Part shown: one piece after another, positions 1 to 7,257 of the stretch
How the letters are laid out: each line of letters starts with the position of its first letter
Numbering within the stretch: the stretch's first letter is position 1
Origin: DASZHJ01 sp035507155
GTDB lineage: Bacteria; Pseudomonadota; Alphaproteobacteria; ATCC43930; CGMCC-115725
Reading direction: 5' to 3'
NCBI GenBank assembly: GCA_035507155.1
Contig: DATJOK010000124.1
Span: 25,872-89,871, forward strand
Length of the DNA: 64,000 nucleotides
Notes under the pieces: model-generated
The model's input: the letters and a program-made list of their open reading frames with translations, nothing else
Told to the model about the DNA's origin: nothing
Databases searched by the model: none
Position numbers and translations under genes: made by a program

Positions 1-144
1 CGGCAGCAGCGGCGTCAGCCTGGCCGCCGAGGACCCGCGCTCGGCGTGGAAATGCGCATCGCTCTCGTCGTGATAGCGTCGATAGTACCGGCTGTAGTCG
101 AGCTTCATGCGCCATTCCTGCTGGATGATCTCGACGCTGCTCAA
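1..144 (-). CDS. N-terminal fragment of an unidentified protein, possibly a SAM-dependent methyltransferase
   Basis: The reading frame runs off the left edge, so only about 48 N-terminal residues are present. A TTG start at 144 is preceded by AGGA nine bases upstream; an in-frame ATG at 108 is the alternative and begins MKLDYSRYYRRYHDES. The Tyr/Arg-rich N-terminus resembles the start of some class I SAM-dependent methyltransferases, but no SAM-binding motif lies inside the window, so that assignment is only a guess from sequence style. The gene is divergent from the small secreted-protein gene at 285. Confidence 0.4.
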   Translation of the reverse strand, partial: MSSVEIIQQEWRMKLDYSRYYRRYHDESDAHFHAERGSSAARLTPLLP

Positions 145-284
145 GCTACGAATTCCTGTCCGGTCGGGGCCGTGTAAAAATTGGGACGCGACGCGGCATT
201 CGGGGGTCAGTGCAGCCAGCTTGCGGCCGGCCGTCGGGACGATATGCTGGCTTCCCGGCCTCGAGGAACCGAAGGGAAGGAAGA

Positions 285-524
285 ATGCGCTCTTGGATGC
301 CTGTCCTGTTCGCCGGCCTGGCAGTCGCTCTCATTGCCGCCACACCGGCCCCGGTCGCAAGACCAGAGCTTCCTGCAACCCAGTCGGCATGGAACACGGT
401 CTGCTACAATGTCTATGAGCCGATGTGGCTGCCTGGGATCGGTTGGCGGCTCGTGCTCGCCAAGCGCTGCATGAACCACCTTGCTCTCGATGCCATTGCG
501 GGGCCGCACGCGCGCACGGCGTGA
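285..524 (+). CDS. Small secreted protein of unknown function
   Basis: This 79-residue product begins with a typical Sec signal peptide: a short basic N-terminus, a hydrophobic core at about residues 6-19, and an Ala/Pro-rich cleavage region near residue 24. The mature part is about 55 residues with two cysteines, C40 and C62, that could form a disulfide in the periplasm. The start at 285 is chosen because a purine-rich Shine-Dalgarno run (GAAGGGAAGG) lies just upstream and the signal peptide starts there; an upstream in-frame ATG at 210 would bury the signal peptide. No family is recognised. Its 3' end faces the PilZ-cNBD gene. Confidence 0.55.
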   Translation: MRSWMPVLFAGLAVALIAATPAPVARPELPATQSAWNTVCYNVYEPMWLPGIGWRLVLAKRCMNHLALDAIAGPHARTA

Positions 525-578
525 AGGGGCTCTTGCTCGTCGAATGGGTGACGGCTAACGGGATCGCCGAACCACGGC

Positions 579-1388
579 TCAGCGATGCAGTCCGGTCCAG
601 CGTTCTGGCCGATAGAGATCGTCCATGTGGCGAAGGCGCCGCGAGAGCACGCGCATGACCGCGATTGCGAAACTGGGAATGCGCTCCACCAGCGCAAAGA
701 ACCGCTGCTCATCGATCTCCACGACTTCCGTCGCGATCAGCGCATAGACCGTGGCGCTGCGGGGCATTCGCTGCTCGACGAGCCCCATCTCTCCGACGAT
801 GCCGCCGACTCCAACGTCCTCGTAGACGACGTTGCCGCTCTTGATCCGCAATTCCCCGCTCTTGACGATGTAGAGCGATTGGGCAGGGTCGCCTTCCTTG
901 AACAGCACCTCGCCGGCCTGAAGGGCCCGGACATTGCGCGCATCGCGAAGCAGGGTGAGCGGATCCGTCGTCTCTTGACGCTCGACCGCGATTTCCGCCT
1001 CGGATCGCTCTGCGGCGACGTCCTCGAGCGCCGGTAGCTCAACGAGCGGCGCGGCCTCGCTCGCGGATGCGGGCGTCTGGTCGGCCATCTGCACGATCGG
1101 GCGGTGCTCGACGACGCGAATGCCGATATAGCTGTCGCGCCGCCAGCTCACGACCCCGCTGAACGCTCCGAGCGGATCGATCAGCAGGGTTACCGCCGCG
1201 TTCTCGGGCACCGCGTGGCCCACCATCACCTTGGCGCCACCCGGCGATAGATTGAGGACCCTGCAGGCGACGCGGCCGCTTGGCGTTTCCAGCCAGCCGA
1301 GCCAGAAGGAGCGCTTGCGCGCGTGACGGCGACGCTCGGGCTGGCTGTTGTCCCTGACGACGTAGCTGCCAACCTCGTCCTTGATCAC
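579..1388 (-). CDS. PilZ domain fused to a cyclic-nucleotide-binding (CRP-like) domain
   Basis: Numbering from an alternative GTG at 1403, residues 24-100 form a PilZ domain with the c-di-GMP signature pair: the RxxxR element (RRHAR, about 25-29) and NLSPGG (51-56). Residues 145-262 form a cNMP-binding beta-roll with a phosphate-binding cassette containing GEMGL (204-208) and PRSAT (214-218), so the conserved Glu and Arg are both present. There is no HTH or enzymatic domain. I infer a cytoplasmic protein that could sense both c-di-GMP and a cyclic mononucleotide. The GTG at 1388 is preferred as start because GAGGGG sits four bases upstream. The partners are not encoded nearby. Confidence 0.8.
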   Translation of the reverse strand: MIKDEVGSYVVRDNSQPERRRHARKRSFWLGWLETPSGRVACRVLNLSPGGAKVMVGHAVPENAAVTLLIDPLGAFSGVVSWRRDSYIGIRVVEHRPIVQMADQTPASASEAAPLVELPALEDVAAERSEAEIAVERQETTDPLTLLRDARNVRALQAGEVLFKEGDPAQSLYIVKSGELRIKSGNVVYEDVGVGGIVGEMGLVEQRMPRSATVYALIATEVVEIDEQRFFALVERIPSFAIAVMRVLSRRLRHMDDLYRPERWTGLHR

Positions 1389-1675
1389 AGCGCCCCTCAC
1401 CACCCAGGCCAGCGAAACGTCGAAATTGGGGCGACTACCTCCCCGCCCCGCCGCGTCCGCGTGAGCCTGCTTTAGAGGTTAATCTTGTTGCTTGGGCCGC
1501 AAAAGGTAGACCCGGCGCGCCTTATTTTTCACACAAGATCATTAAAGCCGCGGCGATTACAGGCGGGCCTCGGCGGAATCTTGCGCCTTCGCTAGCGATG
1601 ATTAACGAGGCGTTAGCCACATCCGGCTCAAGCTGTCGCCAGTCTTCTTGCGCGTAATTCTGGGTTCGGGACCCC

Positions 1676-1999
1676 ATGGTCGATTTCAGGGACAAGTCGC
1701 TGCACCACGACCGGCCAACCGAAGCCGAGCGGGTGTGGCTGCCGATGCTGCGTCCGGCCACCCGCACCTTCCCGGCGTTCGTGGAGCGCGGAATAAGGAA
1801 CTCGAGCGGCCGGGTGCGGCGGCGCTCGAAGGAGATGCGCGGAGACTATCTGGCGATCGCCATCCTCGTCGGCCTGGTGCTGGGGCTCGCGGGCGCCTGC
1901 ATCTATGGGATCTACTACACCCCTGCCGATCCCTGGGCGTTCGACCGGCCGGAGGCGCAGCTGCCGTCGCCGCAACCGCACTCGTCCTATCTTCACTGA
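1676..1999 (+). CDS. Small single-pass membrane protein, hypothetical
   Basis: The frame encodes 107 residues with strongly GC-rich third positions, unlike the other frames here, which supports real coding. Residues 1-52 are hydrophilic with a basic patch (RVRRRSKE), followed by one strong transmembrane helix at about 57-77 and a short Pro-rich tail. Positive-inside logic predicts the N-terminus in the cytoplasm. The ATG at 1676 has a weak GGGA upstream; the internal ATG at 1835 has a purine run directly against it with no spacing, so it is less likely. No family is recognised. The upstream region 1404-1675 shows no other gene. Confidence 0.55.
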   Translation: MVDFRDKSLHHDRPTEAERVWLPMLRPATRTFPAFVERGIRNSSGRVRRRSKEMRGDYLAIAILVGLVLGLAGACIYGIYYTPADPWAFDRPEAQLPSPQPHSSYLH

Positions 2000-2008
2000 T
2001 CGGCGCCG

Positions 2009-2458
2009 CTAGCGCAGCGGCAGACGGTTCCTGCTCCCGCCTCGATCGATCGACAAGCGGCCGCCGCTTCCCTCCGTGAGCCCGCTGGCACGCCTGCTCG
2101 ATCGCCGCTCGAGCGAGCCCGAGAGCCAGCGCGCCTCCGCGCTGCGGCCGATCTCAACCCAGCCCTTGCGGCGATAGCACATCGGCAGCAGCACTGGCGC
2201 CCCCACTCCGAAACCCAACCAGATTAGCATTCCCAGGAGATCATTTCCTGCCGCGATGCCGACGATCGAGCTCGGCATCAGCATGAGCATCGCGTCGAGC
2301 ACGGTCAGTATCAGCGCCTCGAGAGGAGCCTGCTTGCGCCAGTAGTAGGCCGGCCCCAGAAGCAGCGCCCACAGCGCCGCCGATGCGCGCACGCTCTCGG
2401 TGCGCTGCAGATAGGGCGAGCGGAAAACGCGCGGCTCGAAATAGTCGTTCAGCGTCAT
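2009..2458 (-). CDS. Small integral membrane protein, DUF2628-like
   Basis: The 149-residue product has a short cytoplasmic N-terminus, then two or three hydrophobic segments between about residues 27 and 96, including a LLLGPAYYWRK motif reminiscent of DUF2628 proteins, where a helix with a Gly-Pro kink is followed by aromatic and basic residues. The C-terminal 45 residues are Arg/Ser/Gly-rich and probably disordered. AGGAG lies about ten bases upstream of the ATG at 2458. It converges on the small membrane protein gene ending at 1999. The function is unknown, and the DUF2628 link is by motif resemblance only. Confidence 0.6.
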   Translation of the reverse strand: MTLNDYFEPRVFRSPYLQRTESVRASAALWALLLGPAYYWRKQAPLEALILTVLDAMLMLMPSSIVGIAAGNDLLGMLIWLGFGVGAPVLLPMCYRRKGWVEIGRSAEARWLSGSLERRSSRRASGLTEGSGGRLSIDRGGSRNRLPLR

Positions 2459-2655
2459 GGGCGGCAGGCTCCTGGCTCGCAGCAGACCATGAGGCGCCTA
2501 ACAAATGATGAGCCGCGGCCGTCATCAGCGTTAATGATTTGCGCTGCCGCCGGCCACCCGATCCAAGCAATGTCCGGGGCATTTTTTCTTTTGTAGATAG
2601 GTAGTTAGGGGCTGCCTCCCCATACTAGTGATGCCACTTTGGAGGAGAGGCAGAC

Positions 2656-2823
2656 ATGATGCGCGTGTTAAGGGGGTTGCGGAGAAGGCGCGGCGCGACG
2701 GCGATCGAATACTGTCTGATCGCCGGCATGATCGCGCTCGCCATCGTCAGTGGCGCGTCCTCGGTGGGTGCGTCGCTCAACACGTTCTTCGGCAGCGTCG
2801 GGACCAAACTGCAGAGCTCCTGA
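2656..2823 (+). CDS. Flp/Fap-type pilin, solitary
   Basis: Translation from the ATG at 2656 gives a 55-residue protein with a basic leader ending in RRRRG followed by ATAIEYCLIAGMIALAI. This is the hallmark prepilin site of Flp pilins: a Gly before the cleavage site and an E-Y pair at +5/+6 of the mature chain, followed by a hydrophobic helix. GGAGGAGAGG lies just upstream. Such pilins are cleaved by a CpaA/TadV prepilin peptidase and assembled by the Tad system at the inner membrane. No tad or cpa gene lies in this window, so the assembly machinery must be elsewhere or absent. Confidence 0.85.
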   Translation: MMRVLRGLRRRRGATAIEYCLIAGMIALAIVSGASSVGASLNTFFGSVGTKLQSS

Positions 2824-2931
2824 CCTGCCGTTCGGTTCCTCGCGAGGCTGCGGCGGTTCGCCCGCCGCAGCCCTCTTGTCTTGCGCGGGGAAGGCGTCAT
2901 AACAGAGGACCAGACAGTCGAAGGTCCTCCG

Positions 2932-3324
2932 ATGCGCCGTTCCCTTGCGCTTGCTCTCGCGATCCTTGCCAGCGGCTGCGCGCAGAGCGTGCGTGAGCAG
3001 CAGGTCGAGGTGATCCCGGCCGGCGCGCCGATCCAATACGACCAGGATGTGCCGGCCTGCGTCCATCTTTCGCCGGCGGAGCGGCTGGCGTGGCGCGCGC
3101 TCCAGGGCGCCGCGATCGGCGTCGGCTTCGGCGCCGGCATCGGCGCGATCGCCGGCGGCTATGCCGCCGCCGGCAACACGGTTCCGGCGCTCTGGACCGG
3201 GGCTGCAGCGGGTGCCGGCGCGGGCGGCGCCGTCGGCATCGGCGAGGGCGTGCGGGATCTCAAGAACCCGACCGACGACTGCGCCGGAGAGCCGGCGAAG
3301 CCCGCCGCCAAGCCGGCGGAGTAG
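2932..3324 (+). CDS. Glycine-zipper lipoprotein
   Basis: The 130-residue product has a lipoprotein signal peptide ending LASGC, with lipidated Cys at residue 16. The middle (about 58-105) is a Gly/Ala-rich glycine-zipper segment with repeated GxxxG spacing, as in outer-membrane lipoproteins of the SlyB/Rick-17kDa style. The tail is Lys/Pro/Ala-rich. The ATG at 2932 has AAGG about eight bases upstream and starts the signal peptide directly; a longer frame from 2881 would place hydrophilic residues before it. It follows the Flp pilin gene by about 110 bp on the same strand. The specific function is unknown. Confidence 0.7.
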   Translation: MRRSLALALAILASGCAQSVREQQVEVIPAGAPIQYDQDVPACVHLSPAERLAWRALQGAAIGVGFGAGIGAIAGGYAAAGNTVPALWTGAAAGAGAGGAVGIGEGVRDLKNPTDDCAGEPAKPAAKPAE

Positions 3325-3333
3325 CCGCCTCCC

Positions 3334-4464
3334 CTATTGCGCCGCCATGCCGGGAGCCACGCGCGGCCGCGCGAGCTTGGCGCCGGGCCAGAGATCGGCG
3401 CGGCTGCGCATGTATTGCGGCGGATAGGCGGCGGTGCCGCCCAGCGCCTCCGCCGCATGCCAGACCCAGCGGGGATCGTCGAGGAAGCCGCGCGCGAGGG
3501 CGACCATGTCGGCCTCGCCCGAGGCGACGATGCGTTCCGCCTGATGCGGATCGGCGATCATGCCGACGGCGCGCGTCGCGATCCCTGTCTCGTGCCGCAC
3601 GCGCTGCGCCAGCGGCACCTGATAGCCGGGGCCGATGGGGATCGCCGCCTTGAGCGCGATGCCGCCGCTGGAGACGCAGACGTAATCGACGCCGATCGCC
3701 TTCAGCTCGCGGGCGAAGACCACCGCGTCCTCGACGGTGAGGCCGCCCTCGATCCAGTCGCTGCCGGTGATGCGCGCGCCCAGCGGCTTCCCGGCGGGCC
3801 AGGCGGCGCGCATCGCCGCGATCACCTCGAGCGGAAAGCGCATGCGCTTCTCTGGGCTGCCGCCATAGGCGTCGGTGCGGCGATTGGCAAGCGGCGACAG
3901 GAACTCGTGCAGGAGATAGCCGTGCGCGCAATGCGCCTCGACGAGATCGAGGCCGAGGCGCGCCGCGCGCTTCGTCGCGGCGACGAAGGCGTCGCGGATG
4001 CGCGCGAGATCCTCGGCCGAGGCCTCCTTCGGCGTGTGCCAGTTGTCCGCCAGCGCGACCGCCGAGGGCGCCACGGTCGTCCAGGGATCCTGCGCCGGTG
4101 GGAGCGGCCCGCCGCCCTCCCAGGGCCGCTGCGATGACGCCTTGCGCCCGGCATGAGCAAGCTGGATGCCGATTGGCGTGTTGCCCCAGCGCCGCGCCGC
4201 CGCCACCGCGCGGCCCAGCGCATATTCCGTGTTGTCGGAATAGAGGCCGAGGCAGCCGTGGGTGATGCGGCCGATCCGCTCCACCGCCGTCGCCTCGATC
4301 ATCAGCAGGCCGGCGCCGGAGAGCGCGAGTTGACTCAGATGCTGCAGATGCCAGTCGTTGGCGGCGCCATCGTCGGCGGAGTACTGGCACATCGGCGCGA
4401 CCACGACGCGGTTGGCGAGCGTGAGATCGCGCAGCGCGATCGGCGTGAAAAGCTGGGATGACAT
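3334..4464 (-). CDS. NADH:flavin oxidoreductase, Old Yellow Enzyme family (YqjM/XenA type)
   Basis: This is a 376-residue FMN-dependent ene-reductase of the Old Yellow Enzyme superfamily, which reduces activated C=C bonds with NAD(P)H. The YqjM/XenA class is indicated by the N-terminal APMCQYS motif with redox-tuning C26 and Y28, the substrate-anion pair H178 and H181, and Y183 in HCAHGYLL. The length is normal for the family. It is cytoplasmic and probably has a detoxification role. It converges on the glycine-zipper lipoprotein with a nine-base gap. The physiological substrate cannot be read from the sequence. Confidence 0.9.
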   Translation of the reverse strand: MSSQLFTPIALRDLTLANRVVVAPMCQYSADDGAANDWHLQHLSQLALSGAGLLMIEATAVERIGRITHGCLGLYSDNTEYALGRAVAAARRWGNTPIGIQLAHAGRKASSQRPWEGGGPLPPAQDPWTTVAPSAVALADNWHTPKEASAEDLARIRDAFVAATKRAARLGLDLVEAHCAHGYLLHEFLSPLANRRTDAYGGSPEKRMRFPLEVIAAMRAAWPAGKPLGARITGSDWIEGGLTVEDAVVFARELKAIGVDYVCVSSGGIALKAAIPIGPGYQVPLAQRVRHETGIATRAVGMIADPHQAERIVASGEADMVALARGFLDDPRWVWHAAEALGGTAAYPPQYMRSRADLWPGAKLARPRVAPGMAAQ

Positions 4465-4574
4465 GGGAAAGGCTCGCAGGATCGGTGACGGAGACGCGCT
4501 ACTCTAGCGACGTCACGGAGCCCGACACAATCACCGGTGCGTCATGGCTGTAAGGAGATTGGACGCTCACGGGG

Positions 4575-4673
4575 CCCCGCCTGCGGCTTTGGAGGGAAGA
4601 CACGCAGGCGGGGGAAGACCCAGGAGGTCTCCGTCTGCCAAGGGGGTTCGGCAGCCGGGGCGGACGAACCGCC
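4575..4673. other. Multi-hairpin element, candidate structured RNA
   Basis: Three inverted repeats occur in succession: an 11-bp perfect stem (4575-4585 with 4603-4613, loop 17), CTGCC/GGCAG (4635-4639 with 4650-4654, loop 10) and GGCGG/CCGCC (4659-4663 with 4669-4673, loop 5). A mutually exclusive 6-bp pairing, GGTTCG (4645-4650) with CGAACC (4665-4670), is also possible. There is no U-run, so a simple terminator is not supported. The strand and class are unknown; a small RNA or a regulatory leader are both possible. Confidence 0.35.
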
Positions 4674-4759
4674 TGATCCATTAGGTCGCAGTTTCGCAGC
4701 ACGTACAAATTAAATGATTGTAATGTGTTAAGTGCATTTTTGCGCGCCGATTCAGTGCT

Positions 4760-4788
4760 CTGGCGCGGTCCGCGGCGGCGGCTATACT
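4760..4788 (+). promoter_or_regulatory. Candidate promoter of the cupin-rhodanese gene
   Basis: TATACT at 4783-4788 matches the -10 consensus in five of six positions. A weak -35 candidate, CTGGCG, lies 17 bp upstream. Transcription would start near 4795, about 20 bases before the ATG at 4816, leaving room for the GGAGGAGA Shine-Dalgarno at 4803-4810. Confidence 0.3.
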
Positions 4789-4815
4789 TAACCAACGCCG
4801 GGGGAGGAGAAGGCC

Positions 4816-6993
4816 ATGACGGGCTCATTGATGGATCGCCGCGCGACCGCGGTGGCGGCAGCGATCGCCGAGATCAGAGGCGTGGAATCGCGCCACGGCA
4901 CGGATCGCTCGGCGCTCGAGGAGATCAAGCGTGTGGTGATCGGCCTGGCGTCCCAGACCGACCTCTTCCCGGACGAGCATTTCCCGGTTCCGCCGAACGC
5001 GCTCGGTGCCATCTATCGGCTCTCCGAGGACGCGGATCGCCGCTTCGCTCTCTATGCCTCGGTGGGTGCTCCCGGCCGGGCGCAGCCGCCGCACAACCAC
5101 ACCACCTGGGCGGTGATCTCCGGCGTGCGCGGCGACGAGCACAACGTGTTCTATGACCGCATCGACAACCGATCGACGCCCGGTACCGGACAGCTCCGCC
5201 GGGCGGGCGAGCTCACGGTCAAGCCCGGCAATGCCTGCGCGCTGATGCCGGACGACTTCCACACCATCGAGGTCGTGGGCGGCAAGCCGGCGCTCCATCT
5301 CCACATGTACGGCATGAGCCTCGAGAATCTGCCGGAGCGCATCACTTTCGCGACGTCCGACGGCGGCGCCTATCACATCTTCCCGGCCAATCCCGACATC
5401 GCCGCGCCGCTGGTATCGGCGCGCGAGGTGAAGGCGATGATCCGCGACGGCGGCGAGCTGGCGCTTCTCGACGTGCGCGAGGGCGGCATCTTCGCCCAGG
5501 CGCACCTGCTCTTTGCCGCCTCCCTGCCCTTGAGCCGTCTCGAGCTCGGCCTCGCCGCGCTGGTGCCGAGGAAGATGACACGCGTGGTGCTGATGGACGA
5601 TGACGACGGCCTCGCCGAGCGCGCGGCGTCGCTGATGACGCGATTGGGATATCGCAACCTCGCGGTGCTCGCAGGCGGCGTCAAGGCCTGGAAGCAGGCA
5701 GGCTACGAGCTGTTCTCCGGCGTCCATGTGCCGAGCAAGGCGTTCGGCGAATTCATCGAGCACGAGCAGAAGACGCCGAGCCTCTCGGCCGAGGAGCTCA
5801 AGGCGAAGCTCGACGCCGGCGAGAATCTCGTCATTCTCGACAGCCGGCCGATGGATGAGTACCGGGCGATGAGCATCCCCGGCGGCATCGATTGCCCCGG
5901 CGCCGAGCTGGTGCGCTCGGTGCACGACGTCGCCGACGACCCCGAGACGCTGGTGGTGGTGAACTGCGCTGGCCGGACGCGCAGCATCATCGGCGCGCAA
6001 TCGCTCATCAACGCCGGCGTGCCCAACAAGGTGTTGGCGCTCCGCAACGGCACCATGGGCTGGCACTTGGCCGGCCTCACCGTCGAGCGCAACGCCGGGC
6101 GCCGCCCGCCGGGACCGACGTCCCAGGGCCTCGCCAAGGCGCGCGCCGCCGCCGAGCGCGTCGCCGCCCGCGCCGGCGTCCGCGTCATCGACCGCGCGAC
6201 GCTGGCGCGCTTCCAGGCGGAGAGCGCCCGCCGCAGCCTCTATCTCCTCGACGTCCGCAGCCCGGAGGAATATCTCGCCGGCCACCTGCCCGGCTCGCGC
6301 TCGGCGCCCGGCGGTCAGCTCGTGCAGGCGACCGATGCCTATGTGGGCACCCTCAACGCCCGGATGGTGCTGGTGGACGATGACGGCATCCGCGCGCTGA
6401 TGACGGCGTCCTGGCTGCTGCAGCTCGGCTGGGACGAGATCTACGTGCTCGGCAACGCGCTTGCGGGCATGAGCCTGGAGACCGGCGCCGAGCCGCAGCA
6501 GATCCTCGCCGTCGATGCCGCGGCGCCGGCGATGCTCTCGCCGAGCGAGCTCAAGGCGGCGCTCGATCGCGGCGGCACGCTGGTGCTCGACTTCGCCTCC
6601 AGCCTGCAGTTCCGCGACGCCCACATCCCCGGCGCCTGGTTCGCGATCCGCTCGCGGCTCGCGGCGGCGCTCCCCAAGCTGCCGCGGCACGACCGCATCG
6701 TCACGACCTCGCCCGACGGCGTGCTGGCAAAACTCGCGGCGCTCGATCTCAGCGCGCTCACGAAGGTTCCCGTGCAGGTGCTCGACGGCGGCACCGCCGC
6801 CTGGCGCGCGGCGGGATTGCCGATCCTCCCCGGCGCCGACCAGATGGCAAGCGCCGCCGAGGACGTCTGGTACCGCCCCTACGACCGCGCCCGCGACCAG
6901 GAGGCGGCGATGAAGGAGTATCTGAGCTGGGAGGTTGATCTCGTCCGCCAGATCCAGCGCGACGGCGACACGCGGTTCCGGATCCTGGTCTGA
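4816..6993 (+). CDS. Cysteine-dioxygenase-like cupin fused to four rhodanese domains
   Basis: The 725-residue protein starts with a cupin of cysteine-dioxygenase type (about 40-190) in which H93, H95 and H149 are plausible iron ligands (PPHNHTTW and DFHT). Four rhodanese-like domains follow, at about 198-300, 320-425, 455-550 and 573-675. Only the second has the catalytic cysteine loop (CAGRTRS, C384); the equivalents in domains 1 and 3 are Asp-rich, and in domain 4 the loop reads TSPDG. I infer coupling of thiol or sulfur oxidation to sulfane-sulfur transfer, with domains 1, 3 and 4 structural or sulfur-binding. A strong GGAGGAGA precedes the ATG. The substrate is unproven. Confidence 0.85.
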   Translation: MTGSLMDRRATAVAAAIAEIRGVESRHGTDRSALEEIKRVVIGLASQTDLFPDEHFPVPPNALGAIYRLSEDADRRFALYASVGAPGRAQPPHNHTTWAVISGVRGDEHNVFYDRIDNRSTPGTGQLRRAGELTVKPGNACALMPDDFHTIEVVGGKPALHLHMYGMSLENLPERITFATSDGGAYHIFPANPDIAAPLVSAREVKAMIRDGGELALLDVREGGIFAQAHLLFAASLPLSRLELGLAALVPRKMTRVVLMDDDDGLAERAASLMTRLGYRNLAVLAGGVKAWKQAGYELFSGVHVPSKAFGEFIEHEQKTPSLSAEELKAKLDAGENLVILDSRPMDEYRAMSIPGGIDCPGAELVRSVHDVADDPETLVVVNCAGRTRSIIGAQSLINAGVPNKVLALRNGTMGWHLAGLTVERNAGRRPPGPTSQGLAKARAAAERVAARAGVRVIDRATLARFQAESARRSLYLLDVRSPEEYLAGHLPGSRSAPGGQLVQATDAYVGTLNARMVLVDDDGIRALMTASWLLQLGWDEIYVLGNALAGMSLETGAEPQQILAVDAAAPAMLSPSELKAALDRGGTLVLDFASSLQFRDAHIPGAWFAIRSRLAAALPKLPRHDRIVTTSPDGVLAKLAALDLSALTKVPVQVLDGGTAAWRAAGLPILPGADQMASAAEDVWYRPYDRARDQEAAMKEYLSWEVDLVRQIQRDGDTRFRILV

Positions 6994-7257
6994 GACATTC
7001 GGCTGCTGCGGCACACCTATTGCGGGCGGGAGCGGCGCCGCCTGTTTTTTCGCCAGCCCGTCGGACGGCAGGCGGCGCGCCGCCGAGCAGCGGCGCGGAA
7101 TTCAGGCGTTTTCACTGGCTCCGCAATGGCACGCGGTTTGCACCCCGCCACGGGCAAGCAGTTTGCGCAGGCGCAGTCTCACCGTCATTGACCCGCATCG
7201 CGGCCATCACCGCCGATGGCGCATGATGGGTCTCGCCGGATCGTTGGAGGTAGAGCG

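Larger units (their letters stand above)
4465..4815. other. Intergenic region with strong hairpins and a promoter-like AT-rich part
   Basis: This 351-bp gap lies between the divergent OYE gene and the cupin-rhodanese gene. The first half (about 4560-4680) is GC-rich and contains several inverted repeats (see 4575-4673). The second half (about 4700-4745) is AT-rich and suits promoters in either direction. No convincing protein-coding frame with a ribosome-binding site was found in it. Confidence 0.6.

Noticed and set aside
2575..2600. Terminator with T-run before the Flp pilin
   Set aside because: The T-rich stretch has no adequate stem upstream and no gene ends there in that direction.
4560..4690. 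6S RNA or SRP RNA
   Set aside because: The hairpin layout is suggestive, but the characteristic GGAAGGAAGCAGC motif of SRP RNA and a clear 6S central bubble were not seen; only a generic structured element is reported.
4816..6993. Simple cysteine dioxygenase gene
   Set aside because: The cupin is only about a quarter of the protein; four rhodanese-like domains follow.
4825..7014. Long antisense open frame opposite the cupin-rhodanese gene
   Set aside because: It has a low-complexity Arg/Ala/Glu/His composition typical of the reverse strand of GC-rich genes, no family motif and no ribosome site.
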